Assembly: GCA_963828705.1 (NCBI GenBank)
Contig: CAWHGA010000038.1
Location: forward strand, 62,001-126,000
Source of the DNA: CAWDJT01 sp963828705
Lineage (GTDB): Bacteria; Desulfobacterota; Syntrophobacteria; Syntrophobacterales; Syntrophobacteraceae
Reading direction: 5' to 3'
Length of the DNA: 64,000 nt
In this document: positions 1 to 8,925 of the stretch, piece after piece
Layout of the letters: each line of letters begins with the position of its first letter
Numbering within the stretch: position 1 is the first letter of the stretch
Translations under genes and position numbers: made by a program
Notes under the pieces: model-generated
Told to the model about the DNA's origin: nothing
The model's input: only the letters and a program-made list of their open reading frames with translations
The model's database searches: none

Positions 1-1
1 G

Positions 2-598
2 GAATGCCCGTTTGGCGCCATCAACGAAGACGAGAAGGGCAATCCGCTGCCGCAGCCGACCCGCTGCCGCCGTTGCGGTGTCTGTATGGGCGCCTGTCCG
101 GAACGGATCATTTCCTTCAAGAACTACTCGGTTGCCATGATTGGCGATATGATCAAGTCCATCGAAGTCCCGGAAGAGGACGAAGAGAAACCTAGAATCT
201 TGATACTTGCGTGTGAAAACGATGCCTATCCGGCCCTAGACATGGCGGGCCTGCGGCGCATGACCTACAACCCCTGGATTCGGGTTATTCCAATGCGGTG
301 CCTGGGGTCTTTGAACCTGGTGTTCATTGCGGATTCCTTGTCCAAAGGAATCGATGGCGTGCTGCTGCTGGGTTGCCAGCATGGCGAGAACTATCAGTGC
401 CACTTCATCAAGGGTAGTGAGTTAGCCAACATCCGGCTGAGCAAGATCAAGGAAACCTTGGATCGCTTGGCGCTGGAATCCGATCGAGTGCGCTTTGAGA
501 CCCTGTCGATCATCGACTACTCGAAGCTGCCACAGATCCTGGATGAGTTTGCCGACAGGCTGATTGAGGTCGGTCCGAACCCGTACAAAGGTTTCTAA
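2..598 (+). CDS. qmoB: QmoB, C-terminal part (quinone-interacting membrane-bound oxidoreductase subunit B)
   Basis: The gene enters from the left edge, so only about the last 198 residues are visible. They open with ECPFGAINEDEKG and a 4Fe-4S ferredoxin motif (CRRCGVCMGACPER), followed by an MvhD/FlpD-type domain with spaced cysteines (ACENDAYPALDM, RCLGSLN, GCQHGENYQCHF). This is the C-terminal layout of QmoB, an HdrA-like flavin/iron-sulfur protein. QmoABC passes electrons between menaquinol and APS reductase in sulfate reducers. The next gene is qmoC on the same strand, 164 bp downstream, which supports the call over a methanogen-type HdrA-MvhD protein. qmoA and aprBA would be expected to the left, outside the window. 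Confidence 0.9.
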   Translation, partial: ECPFGAINEDEKGNPLPQPTRCRRCGVCMGACPERIISFKNYSVAMIGDMIKSIEVPEEDEEKPRILILACENDAYPALDMAGLRRMTYNPWIRVIPMRCLGSLNLVFIADSLSKGIDGVLLLGCQHGENYQCHFIKGSELANIRLSKIKETLDRLALESDRVRFETLSIIDYSKLPQILDEFADRLIEVGPNPYKGF

Positions 599-762
599 GA
601 GAAAACAGAAAGGGCTGCAAGCCGCTCCTGGCGATAGCTGATAATGGATCGTCCAGGGTGTCTTGCAGTCCCTCAAATGGTTTTTACCAACGATGCCGGG
701 ATCGCAAGGCAGGGCGACCGATGATTTGCCATTCTGGAGGTTAACAAGGGGGAGGCACAAGG

Positions 763-1917
763 ATGAGCATCAAAGTAGATCCAAACCTCATGAAAGACCT
801 GAAGCATTTTGGTTTAAAGGACGCCAACAAGTGTTTTAACTGTGGCAATTGCACCGCTATTTGCCCGCTTTCCACACCGGACAATCCGTTTCCACGGCGC
901 CTGGTGCGATACGCCCAGATGGGCTTGAAGGACAAGATCCTTCATTCCCCTGAACCGTGGCTCTGTTACTATTGTGGAACCTGTTCGGACAAATGCCCGC
1001 GCGGTGCGGATCCCGGTGAAACCATGATGGTCATGCGCCGTTACCTCACCTCCCTCTACGATTGGACCGGTTTCGCCCGGAACTTCTATATCTCGGAGAA
1101 ATTTGAGGTTATGGCTATCAGCATCGTGGCGCTGCTGGTTGGAGTCGGCCTGCTGCTTTTCAATACCGGTTTTAACAACTGGAACATGGTGCATCCGGAT
1201 CTCAACTCAGTATGGCCTTCTCACGCCATCGAACTGGCTGATTTGGGCATGGCCGCGATTTTGTCGTTCCTATTACTTGGCAACGTTTTCCGTTGTATCC
1301 GGGCTATCCTGGGTGATCTGACCTTCAAAATACCACTCAAGCATTATGCCGCTGAAGTCAAGGAATTGCTCATCCACGTGGTCACTCAAAAGCGGTTCTC
1401 CCAATGTGAAGACCGGATGCAATGGTTCGTCCACCTAATGATCATGACCGGCTACGCGTCCGTGTTCCTTATGGTTGTCGTTTTGATCAACGGTCTCGGC
1501 ATCGAATCGCTCAAATTCCAGCGCGGCTGGCCCGAATATCCCCTGTGGCATCCCATTCGTCTGGTCGGTTACTATGCGACCTTCGCCATCATGTACGGGA
1601 CCACCTATGCGATCATCGGCCGTCTTAAGAAGAGCAAAGCGCCTTATAAGAACTCGCACCCTACCGACTGGATGTTCCTCATTCTGCTCCAGGCTACCAC
1701 GATGACCGGTATCTTCATCCACTTTACCCGCCTGTTGGATTGGCCCATGCCGACCTACATCCTCTACATCATCCACATGATGGTTGCCGTCCCCATGCTG
1801 GTATTGGAGGTGCCATTTGCCAAATGGGCGCATCTTGCCTATCGACCGGTCGCCATCTATTTGCTGCGAGTAAGAGATCGGTATTTGAAAGAAAATCCAG
1901 CGGTTGTGGCTGAGTAG
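763..1917 (+). CDS. qmoC: QmoC, iron-sulfur/cytochrome b membrane subunit of the Qmo complex
   Basis: 384 residues, a normal QmoC length. The N-terminal HdrC-like part carries two 4Fe-4S motifs, CFNCGNCTAICP (about residue 24) and CYYCGTCSDKCP (about residue 68). The C-terminal two thirds is an HdrE/NarI-like cytochrome b region with about six hydrophobic helices, including VMAISIVALLVGVGLLLF, WFVHLMIMTGYASVF and ILYIIHMMVAVPMLVLEV; histidines in these helices are likely heme ligands. QmoC anchors QmoAB to the inner membrane and takes electrons from menaquinol for APS reduction. The start is fixed by GGGGGAGG seven bases before ATG. A terminator at 2030-2070 ends the transcript. Confidence 0.95.
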   Translation: MSIKVDPNLMKDLKHFGLKDANKCFNCGNCTAICPLSTPDNPFPRRLVRYAQMGLKDKILHSPEPWLCYYCGTCSDKCPRGADPGETMMVMRRYLTSLYDWTGFARNFYISEKFEVMAISIVALLVGVGLLLFNTGFNNWNMVHPDLNSVWPSHAIELADLGMAAILSFLLLGNVFRCIRAILGDLTFKIPLKHYAAEVKELLIHVVTQKRFSQCEDRMQWFVHLMIMTGYASVFLMVVVLINGLGIESLKFQRGWPEYPLWHPIRLVGYYATFAIMYGTTYAIIGRLKKSKAPYKNSHPTDWMFLILLQATTMTGIFIHFTRLLDWPMPTYILYIIHMMVAVPMLVLEVPFAKWAHLAYRPVAIYLLRVRDRYLKENPAVVAE

Positions 1918-2029
1918 GTCGAGGCGAGAACAGGGATTGACATTGTTTACGTCAGGGCTTACAAGCAATGTCGATGTCCTGAGGTTCAACCGATCTGTTC
2001 CGCTACCGTGACAGGAAGCCGATTTCGAA

Positions 2030-2070
2030 CCCACAAAGACTCATGGACGCTCTTTGTGGGTTTTTCTTTT
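2030..2070 (+). terminator. Rho-independent terminator after qmoC
   Basis: A 10-bp perfect stem, CCCACAAAGA (2030-2039) and TCTTTGTGGG (2051-2060), with an 11-nt loop, is followed directly by TTTTTCTTTT. It lies about 110 bp after the qmoC stop and closes the qmo transcript. Confidence 0.9.
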
Positions 2071-2384
2071 CGAGCCGGGGTTTGGGTGGTCAATCCATGG
2101 GTTGCCTCCGATTCCTTGGAAGCTGAGGAATGGATTCTCGGTATTGTGCCACTCGGCAACGGTATATGAGAGTGCTTATAAGGATGATTCATATGTCTTT
2201 CCGCCGATAAACTGGATATGTCGGCAAAGAGTGACAGCATAGGGAGCGGGAACACCAGGGTAGCCGTTGATGTTTGGTCGACCAGAGTCGGATTGACGGC
2301 GGGAGGACTCGATCTCCCTAATATCTTCGTGCTATTAGGTGCGGGGGTTGCAACTACATCGATCTGCAAAGAGGAGTTCATGCG
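2071..2384. other. Intergenic, no gene seen
   Basis: About 310 bp between the qmo terminator and the prolyl isomerase gene. I see no coding frame with family character. The rightmost part must hold the promoter of the next gene and contains its ribosome binding site (AAGAGGAG near 2370). Confidence 0.5.
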
Positions 2385-3406
2385 ATGAATAGGAAAGTGC
2401 GATGGACGGTGTCGGCCAGCTTGTTGATTGGAGCGTTGCTTTTTGCCGGCAATGTTCTTGCGGAAGCGAACAAAAAGGCCAGCAAGAAAAGCGCGCCGGT
2501 TGCCAAGGAGGCAAACGCCAGCAAGTGTTGCCTCCGTCAATGGGGTGGCCATTACCGAGGCGGAAGTGCAGAAGGAAACCGACCGTTTCACTCGTCAGGC
2601 AGCAACCGCCGGCCAGCAGATCGGTCCTGAACAGTTGACCGAACTTCGCAAGGAAGTTTTGGATAGCCTGATCAGTCGCGAAGTCGTCTATCAGGAGAGC
2701 GAGCGGCGGGGGCTCAAAGCCGACTGACAGTGAAATCGATCAGAAGCTTGCTGAGCTGAAGAAGGGTTTTCCTTCCGAAGCAGAGTACCAGGCCGTGCTG
2801 CAGAGGATGAATGTGACCGAGCCGGAGCTGCGCACACAGGTGAGCCGGCAATTGGCCATGAAGAAACTCATCGATCAGGCCGTCATTCCGGATGTGGCCG
2901 TGCCCGATGCAGAAGTGAAGAAGTATTACGATGAGCATCCGGATGACTTTAAGATGCCGGAGCAGGTGCGGGCTAGTCATATCCTGAAAAAGGTAGACGC
3001 CAAGGCTAGTGACGCCGACAAGGCCAAAGCCCAGAAAGAGCTGACCGATTTGCAGGCGCGCCTTAAGAAGGGCGAGGATTTTTCTGAGCTTGCCAAAAAG
3101 TCTTCGGATTGCCCTAGCGCTCCCCGTGGTGGTGATCTGGGGTTTTTCCCCCGCGGCCAAATGGTGCCACCTTTTGAAAATTCCGCTTTTACCCTCAAAT
3201 CGGGTGATGTGAGTGATATTATCGAAACGCAGTTTGGTTATCACCTGATCAAGGTGACCGACAAAAAGGCGCCTGGCACTCTCACCTACGACGAATCCAA
3301 GGAAAGAATCGCTCAGTACCTCAAGCAGGAGAAGGCCACTGACAAGGTAAGCAAGTTCATTGAAGAACTGAAGTCCAAAGCCGAGATCAAGATGACTGCA
3401 AAATAG
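2385..3406 (+). pseudogene. Secreted PpiC/SurA-type peptidyl-prolyl cis-trans isomerase, two frameshifts as read
   Basis: Three successive frames together give a parvulin-type chaperone of about 339 residues. It has a signal peptide (MNRKVRWTVSASLLIGALLF..NVLA), a SurA-like helical N-domain (VASVNGVAITEAEV), a linker, and a PpiC domain with VRASHILKK, FSELAKKSSDCPSA, GGDLGFFPRGQM and ETQFGYHLIKV. Frame changes (+1 each) fall near 2525 (AAGTGTTGCC; dropping one T gives SKVASVNG) and near 2708 in a G5 run (dropping one G gives ERRGSKPTDSEID). The protein would fold outer-membrane or exported proteins in the periplasm. Because the whole domain order is intact, I favour sequencing indels over decay. 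Start: GAGGAG upstream of ATG 2385. Confidence 0.8.
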
Positions 3407-4925
3407 GGGGCCGAAGACCGGCAGACGAGTGGATTGCGGTTTGTAGTCCAATCCCAGTCTGCTGGTCCCTCCAAGTGCATTCCAGAAGAACACCCTTCCG
3501 TTAGTACAGCGCCACAGAAATGAGTACTCAAAATCCCTCTTCCGTCACCCCGGCGAAGGCGGGGGTTCAGGAAGTCCGCGAGGGCTCTGGATTCCCGCCT
3601 TTGCGCATTGGCGCGATCGTCTTATATCCTCTTGGATGAGTCGTTCAACGTGACTCCGGTTTTGACCCGGAATCCAATTTTTTCCAGCCTGCCCTGTTCA
3701 TAATTTCGATGGAATTCCTGCTAGTTGCTGACTCAAAGCTGCTTCGATTTGTCCATTTTCAACTTCGCGCTTTCGCCGAATCAAAAGTTGAGACGCTTAG
3801 CCACTATGGCCGGATAATATATTGTATATCGATGGCTTAGCTGAATTAGCCAATTCCGGTCCAGCTTCATGGTAACCGCTCCATATTTGTCCTGCCTACC
3901 ATGGTCAAAGACCAAGGTATGAAGATCTGTCGGTGAGTGCTTCAAAGGCATTACTTCTGGCCTAGGATAGACGATTTCTCGAGGGGCTTTGGATGAGTTC
4001 CAGGGGATGGATTTGACATGAATCCACGCAATTGAACGATGAATCCTGCCGTATTGGGGTGCTGCCGGAGAGCACCATGAGTCTGCCAATTAGAGTGGTC
4101 TAGAAGACCTCAGGTCCGGATATTTTAAGCATGCGGTGATGGTCGATGGTGACTAATACTCAAGGGAATACATATCTACTTGGATTCGATCTCATGCGAG
4201 TGAAAACGCGCGAGGGACTGTGCTGTTCCGCAAGAAACCGACTGTCATGCTGGTGCCTCGGGTCCTCCGTTCTTCCACCGACCTTCTGTGCCTTCTATCG
4301 CATGTTGATGGTGGTTTTGCTGTCAGGTTGGTCATGGATGAGCTTCGTTCCTCTTGATGCCGATAACTCATTGAGCCTGTGCATCAGTCAGAAATGGGTG
4401 TTCGATCATCGGACATTCGATAGGTGCTATTCGAATCGACGCGACCACAAAATAGTACTTGCAAACTTGTTCAAATTGTACTAATTTGCAGCTCTGTATG
4501 GATGTAGTCTGCCAGAATCAACGGGCAATCCAGGGTTGTGTTAGAGAGCGTTAGTGCAGGATTGCCTTGGCCAGCTCCTGAGTGATGGTAGTCTTGCTGA
4601 AAGACGTTCGCTCACGAGCATCATTTTATCCCGCTTAAGACCATCTCAATTGGCGATGCATACTCAAGTCTATGGGTGTCTGGGTTAGCTCCCATCGTTT
4701 CGTATTTGGATGGCGAAATGGAGCATGGTGACGCACTGTTTGTTTCAATCGGGAATGCTCTTAAGGGGTGTGAGTGAAATCCTGTCAGCCTTTGGTACAG
4801 ATTCGGTTTAGGTCCTTTGAATGCTGCTGGTGCTTTTGACCAGATAGCTTATGTGGTTATTATCATGACCTTATTATGTACAGTCGGTATGTGTGCGTTT
4901 GCAGAGAACTCGAGAGGAGGACACT
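3407..4925. other. 1.5-kb gene-poor, lower-GC stretch
   Basis: No reading frame here has convincing protein character; the two longest (about 100 and 112 codons, at 3781-4089 minus and 4146-4484 plus) lack ribosome binding sites and family motifs. Base composition is visibly more A+T-rich than the flanking genes from about 3600 on. It contains one copy of a dispersed palindromic repeat (3541-3605) and, at its right end, the mucR leader. It could be a decayed gene region or contain an RNA that I cannot recognise. Confidence 0.5.
3541..3605. repeat. Dispersed palindromic repeat, copy A
   Basis: Starts TCCGTCACCCC-GGCGAAGGCGG and ends with CTCTGGATTCCCGCCTTTGCG. The two ends are partly complementary around a variable centre, and the same arms recur at 26270-26343 and 44456-44526. 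This matches a palindromic intergenic repeat type common in proteobacteria (arms like GTCATTCCCGCGAAGGCGGG). Copy A is the least symmetric and lacks the terminal GGGAATGAC arm. Confidence 0.7.
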
Positions 4926-5459
4926 ATGAATAAGAAGTTGCTTGAGATTGCGGCTGACTTGGTGCAGGCGCAGGCCGCGAATGCCAGGATGTCAGCGGAA
5001 GAGATGGAAGCAGCCCTGATGCGCACCTACAACACGCTTGTCAAAATGCAGCAGGCTGAACAGGAAGGGAAGTCTGTGGATCTGGCGGCTGCACCCGTTG
5101 AGAAGGTGGAGGAAAGTGCACCTCAAATGCCGGAACCCGCCAAGTCGATCCAGCGCAATAAAGTGGTTTGCCTGGAATGTGGTGCCGAGTTCAAACAGTT
5201 GACCGCCAACCATCTGCGTTCTCATCAGCTGACTCCGCGGGAATACAAGCGCAAATGGGGATTTCCACTGAAACAGCCGTTGACGGCCAAGAATCTCACG
5301 GCGTCGCGCAGCAAGTCCGCCAAGGAACGTGGGCTCCCACAAAAACTTAAGGAATATATTGAGAAACGCAGCCGCGAGAAGTCGAGTGAGGCTCCCAAGG
5401 CTGTAGTTGCTCCGACGAAACCAGCAAAAAAGCCCCGCAAAAAAGCGGCTGCTGAATAG
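4926..5459 (+). CDS. MucR/Ros-family zinc-finger transcriptional regulator
   Basis: 177 residues. An N-terminal helical segment (LLEIAADLVQAQAANARMS) matches the oligomerisation region of MucR proteins. The C-terminal half has VVCLECGAEFKQLTANHLRSH, a Ros/MucR C2H2-type finger, followed by LTPREYKRKWGFP and the basic LTAKNLTASRSKSAKERGL, both hallmarks of the family. The tail is Lys/Ala/Pro-rich and probably binds DNA non-specifically. MucR proteins act as nucleoid-associated or global regulators. The start is ATG 4926, chosen because GAGAGGAGG lies five bases upstream; the upstream in-frame codons have no such site. It is monocistronic, ending at a terminator (5545-5600). Confidence 0.9.
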   Translation: MNKKLLEIAADLVQAQAANARMSAEEMEAALMRTYNTLVKMQQAEQEGKSVDLAAAPVEKVEESAPQMPEPAKSIQRNKVVCLECGAEFKQLTANHLRSHQLTPREYKRKWGFPLKQPLTAKNLTASRSKSAKERGLPQKLKEYIEKRSREKSSEAPKAVVAPTKPAKKPRKKAAAE

Positions 5460-5544
5460 GTTCGGCGACACAGAACCGGCGCGACACGACCAGTACCGTA
5501 AGTGGCCGGGATGTCGCTATTCGACAGCATCGACTGAAGACTTG

Positions 5545-5600
5545 AAACGCCGCATGTTCCGAGCGTGATTCTTAACACGCCGACGTGCGGCGTTTGTTTT
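5545..5600 (+). terminator. Terminator after mucR
   Basis: AAACGCCGCA (5545-5554) pairs with TGCGGCGTTT (5586-5595), with a second short hairpin GCGTG/CACGC inside the loop, followed by TTTGTTTT. It sits about 90 bp after the mucR stop. Confidence 0.75.
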
Positions 5601-5625
5601 CTGGTTCACACACCGCAAGACAGCA

Positions 5626-6207
5626 TCATCCTTGTCGGAACTGCTCCTCGTACAGGGATTCCAGTTGCAGGCGACAGGCACGTACATGTTGAACGACCTG
5701 GATAAGCTGGCGATGGAATGAAGCTGGGGCGGAATTTAGTAATTCCATCTGTGGTTCACAGAAAAACCATACACAAATGTAAGGACGTTGGGACCTCGCC
5801 ATGAGGCAACCATGTGGGCTGAGGTAGCGGCAGGGAGCCGAAGCGTTGGTGCGGGTCTGACCCAGCGGGGGTGGGACGTGCTGTTGCGCTGCCAGATAGA
5901 TGAGATCGGCCTGATTAAAAAAAACGTCGGCCGCTGTGCAGCATGGATCGCTGCATGAAGGACAGGTCATGCGGCAGTATTCGGTCATAGGTCGATCCAA
6001 CCAGAGAAGGCCCTGATAAATCTGTTCCGCCAGCCACTGGACTTGGTTTTGATCCAGCCGGCGGACTTGGCGGTGAAGCTCCTGCCAAATCGTTTGCCAC
6101 TGCGAGTCTGTCAGAGGTTCCCTGTAACGAGAAGATTCCTCGGTCCTGGTCTGGCAAACCGGCAGGAGGGTGGTGGCCAGGGGAGCAGTTGATCGGTTCA
6201 GCCTCAT
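5626..6207 (-). CDS. Cysteine-rich YkgJ-like hypothetical protein
   Basis: 193 residues, soluble. The middle carries closely spaced cysteines, CRMTCPSCSDPCC, and later PCRYLSPHGCLMARSQRPY followed by ICVWFFCEP. The CxxxCxxCxxxCC ... C...GC...RP..C..F.C spacing resembles the YkgJ family of proposed zinc/iron-chelating proteins, whose function is unknown. AGGAG lies eight bases before ATG. The gene is divergent from nothing and simply precedes the mucR terminator on the other strand; 70 bp separate it from the glycosylase gene upstream, so it may be the last gene of the amrS-glycosylase transcript. I do not assign a reaction. Confidence 0.6.
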   Translation of the reverse strand: MRLNRSTAPLATTLLPVCQTRTEESSRYREPLTDSQWQTIWQELHRQVRRLDQNQVQWLAEQIYQGLLWLDRPMTEYCRMTCPSCSDPCCTAADVFFNQADLIYLAAQQHVPPPLGQTRTNASAPCRYLSPHGCLMARSQRPYICVWFFCEPQMELLNSAPASFHRQLIQVVQHVRACRLQLESLYEEQFRQG

Positions 6208-6277
6208 GGTGGCGCTCCTAAACTACCGAATGCTGGTCAGACAGCGGGAATTCGAGCCAGCCCAATAAACCAGGAAG

Positions 6278-6937
6278 TTAGACTGGTTCAAAGACCTCGA
6301 GGGGACAGCCGTTACAGGCTGGCTGACGGCGGCAATGGCAATGGCCGACCCGCACCAACAACGCATGGTATTCCTTGAAGAGCGACACATCGGCAGGCAG
6401 GCTGTCCATGAAGAAATCGCGTAGCGAATCGTAGCTGACCTCTTCAGGGACCCAGCCGTGTCGGGAGAAGACGCGATGCGTATAAGCGTCCACTACAAAG
6501 GAGGGCTGTTCGGCCGCGTAGAGGATGATGCTGTCAGCGGTTTCAGGGCCAATGCCGTTTAACTGCAGAAGTTGATGACGCAACCGGGCCATTTCTTGTC
6601 CCAGGAACCCGGTCAGATCCCCTCCCCAGTGATTTCCTAGAAAGTCACAGAACCTTTTGAGTTTGCGGGTTTTCTGGTTGTAATAGCCAGAAGAACGAAT
6701 CAGCGGTGCTAGATCTGGTGCAGGGATTTGGTGCAAACGATCGAAGCTGAGAAGCCCGCAATCTCGCAGCGCACTGATGGCCTTTTCCACGTTTTTCCAG
6801 GCGGTGTTCTGGGTCAAAATTGCCCCGACGATGACTTCCAGGGGTGATTCGGCCGGCCACCAATGCTGAGGACCATAGGTGTGTAGCAGGGTTTCGAAAA
6901 CGCGATGCAAAAAGGACTGACGCTCACCGGAGTTCAT
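6278..6937 (-). CDS. HhH-GPD base-excision DNA glycosylase, endonuclease III-related
   Basis: 219 residues. It contains VIVGAILTQNTAWKNVEKAI (the family's substrate-recognition helix), the helix-hairpin-helix LLQLNGIGPETADSIILYA with the catalytic Asp about 18 residues later in FVVDAYTHRVFSRHG, and a C-terminal four-cysteine 4Fe-4S pattern (GHCHCRRQPACNGCPL). In the hairpin the usual catalytic Lys of Nth (..GVGRKTA) is replaced by Glu (GIGPETAD). This fits the monofunctional 'endonuclease III-like/MIG-type' subgroup rather than bifunctional Nth. Its ATG (6937) overlaps the amrS stop as ATGA, so the two are translationally coupled. Confidence 0.85.
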   Translation of the reverse strand: MNSGERQSFLHRVFETLLHTYGPQHWWPAESPLEVIVGAILTQNTAWKNVEKAISALRDCGLLSFDRLHQIPAPDLAPLIRSSGYYNQKTRKLKRFCDFLGNHWGGDLTGFLGQEMARLRHQLLQLNGIGPETADSIILYAAEQPSFVVDAYTHRVFSRHGWVPEEVSYDSLRDFFMDSLPADVSLFKEYHALLVRVGHCHCRRQPACNGCPLEVFEPV

Positions 6938-7947
6938 GGCATACCCACACCAGCTACGGCGGTGCCGCACTGCAAACAGTTGCCGCCCTTGATTCCGCGA
7001 CGTTTGGTGGCAAAGCCGAAGCGCTCCAACAGAAGGGCTTTACACTGGGGGCAATAGGTATTCTCGCCGTCATCACCGGCGATATTGCCCACATACACGT
7101 ACTGTAATCCCGCCTGCAAGCCGATATCACGTGCCATCCGCAGGGTTTTGACCGGGGTTACCGGGCGATCGGTCAGGTGATAGGTGGGGTGAAAACGGCT
7201 CACATGCCAGGGAATTTCGGCCCCCAGGGCGACCAGAAACAGGGCCAATTCGGTCAATTCTTGCGGGCTATCATTAAGGCCAGGGATCAGCAGGGTGGTC
7301 ACTTCCAACCAGATTCCCAACTGCTTCATCTTCTTGAGGGTGTCGAGCACGTGTTTCAGCCGTGCGCCGCACTGTTTAAGGTAGAATTCATCAGTAAAGG
7401 CTTTCAGGTCCACATTGGCCGCGTGCAAATGCGGGGACAGCACTTCCAATGCCTCTTCGCTCATGTAGCCGTTACTCACAAACACATTGCGAATTCCTTC
7501 GGCCTGTGCCAGTCGCGCCACATCCAAAGCATATTCCATGAAGATCGTCGGTTCGGTGTAGGTGAAGGATATGGTGGCGCAAGCGCTCGCCTTGGCTTCG
7601 GCCACGATCTGTTCCGGCGCTCTGGTGGAACCGAAGATTTCGCCAGATTCCCGCGGTCGTTGGGAGATGTCTGCGTTCTGGCAAAACGTGCAGCGGAAAT
7701 TGCACCCCATGGTGGCTATGGAATAGCTGCGGCTCCCTGGGAGAAAATGAAAGAGAGGCTTTTTCTCAACGGGGTCGACGTGTTCAGCGATGATGCGGCC
7801 ATAGACCATGCTCCAGAGGGTGCCATCAAGATTCTGCCGAACCCCGCAGATCCCTTGACGCCCCGGTTTGATGTGGCAGCGATGATTACATAGGAAACAA
7901 TGGACCTCCTGGTCTTCCCCCTGACGATAGAACATGGCTTCTTTCAT
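6934..7947 (-). CDS. amrS: AmrS-type radical SAM protein (AmmeMemoRadiSam system)
   Basis: 337 residues. An N-terminal CFLCNHRCHIKPGRQGICGV Cys cluster is followed by the radical SAM triad in MGCNFRCTFCQNADISQ, then SFTYTEPTIFMEYALD and WHVSRFHPTYHL, all characteristic of the AmrS/PflA-like family once annotated as pyruvate-formate-lyase activating enzyme. A C-terminal CPQCKA...CLQCGT pair suggests an extra metal site. AmrS normally occurs with AMMECR1 and MEMO1 homologues; neither is visible here. Start ATG 7947 has GGAG about six bases upstream; a TTG five codons earlier has no such site. It is followed by a coupled DNA glycosylase gene. Confidence 0.85.
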   Translation of the reverse strand: MKEAMFYRQGEDQEVHCFLCNHRCHIKPGRQGICGVRQNLDGTLWSMVYGRIIAEHVDPVEKKPLFHFLPGSRSYSIATMGCNFRCTFCQNADISQRPRESGEIFGSTRAPEQIVAEAKASACATISFTYTEPTIFMEYALDVARLAQAEGIRNVFVSNGYMSEEALEVLSPHLHAANVDLKAFTDEFYLKQCGARLKHVLDTLKKMKQLGIWLEVTTLLIPGLNDSPQELTELALFLVALGAEIPWHVSRFHPTYHLTDRPVTPVKTLRMARDIGLQAGLQYVYVGNIAGDDGENTYCPQCKALLLERFGFATKRRGIKGGNCLQCGTAVAGVGMP

Positions 7948-8038
7948 GGGAATCTCCTGCAATCACAGCCTGATTTGAAAAGGCATTTTCGCTAATCTCT
8001 GTGGCCTCCCTGGTGAACAGTAGCCTTCCCGCAAGGTT

Positions 8039-8851
8039 TTAGAAATGGGCGCAGGAGCGATGATCCTGGCGCTCCCGCTGCGTGATTCCCCAACAGCTTG
8101 GATGCGGCTGGGTGGTCGGCGCCCCGGCCGGGACCTGATGAAACAGCGGGTGTTGAATGGTGCGCAGGATGTATTGCAGGTCGATGACCATGGCGATGAA
8201 GTGCCCGAGGGGATGCCACTGGAAATGAGGCGATCGCTCGAGTGTCTGCAGCGTGTTCAGGGTACAAAGGGGGAACGTCAGACAGGTGCGCCATTGGATC
8301 GGCACTGAGCCATTGAGGATTGTATAGACCAGGCGTTGCAGTTCGACGATTCCAAAGAACCGGGCATGCTGGTAGATACTCGGTTTCCACAGGCTTTCGA
8401 GACGACGCTGCCAGGAAATCAGCGAGTATTTGTTGAAAACCCCCAGCACGACCTTATCACGGGCCACACGGCAGGCTTCGCGCAGGGTCCGTATCGGATC
8501 TTCAACGAATTCCAAGGTGGTGATCAAAGCCACGATATCGAAGCTATTGTCAGCGAAGGGGAGGTCTTCGGCGTAGCCGCGTTCGAGGGATACCCTGGTG
8601 GGCAGGCGCAACCGTGCCAGGTTCAGCATGGGAACCGAAGGGTCCAGGCCGGAGACCTGAAGACCCTTCTCGGCAAACCATTCGGTGAACAGGCCGCTGC
8701 CGCATCCCACCTCAAGAAGGCGCTGGCCGGGCCGGGGCGACCAAACTCGCTGGATGGTTTGCTGCTCGATAGCAAGGGCTAACCGACATGGATGCCTGCG
8801 CATCCATTCCTCATAGGCCTGGGCGTCCTTCGAGCTGAATACGTATCCCAC
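8039..8851 (-). CDS. Class I SAM-dependent methyltransferase (UbiE/Methyltransf_11 type)
   Basis: 270 residues. Motif I is LLEVGCGSGLFTEWFAEKG, followed by the acidic loop VSGLDPSVPMLNLAR, motif II GYAEDLPFADNSFDIVALIT and the post-II helix EFVEDPIRTLREACRVA. This is the small-molecule methyltransferase fold. The substrate cannot be told from sequence; the C-terminal 80 residues are family-specific and unplaced. The likely start is GTG 8851 (GYVFSSKDAQAYEEW), with GAGGAA upstream. It sits 90 bp before amrS on the same strand and may share its transcript. Confidence 0.8.
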   Translation of the reverse strand: MGYVFSSKDAQAYEEWMRRHPCRLALAIEQQTIQRVWSPRPGQRLLEVGCGSGLFTEWFAEKGLQVSGLDPSVPMLNLARLRLPTRVSLERGYAEDLPFADNSFDIVALITTLEFVEDPIRTLREACRVARDKVVLGVFNKYSLISWQRRLESLWKPSIYQHARFFGIVELQRLVYTILNGSVPIQWRTCLTFPLCTLNTLQTLERSPHFQWHPLGHFIAMVIDLQYILRTIQHPLFHQVPAGAPTTQPHPSCWGITQRERQDHRSCAHF

Positions 8852-8925
8852 GGCTGTTCATTCCTCGTTGATCCAACGACAAACCGGGCGTGCCAACCTG
8901 CCTCAACCCTGTCGGCTCTCCAGGC

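Noticed and set aside
3781..4484. Two frames of about 100 codons in the gene-poor stretch (minus 3781-4089, plus 4146-4484)
   Set aside because: No ribosome binding site, no recognisable motif, amino-acid use unlike the neighbours.
5626..6207. Ferredoxin or zinc-finger regulator call for the Cys-rich protein
   Set aside because: Cysteine spacing does not fit a ferredoxin or a DNA-binding finger; only a YkgJ-like resemblance can be defended.
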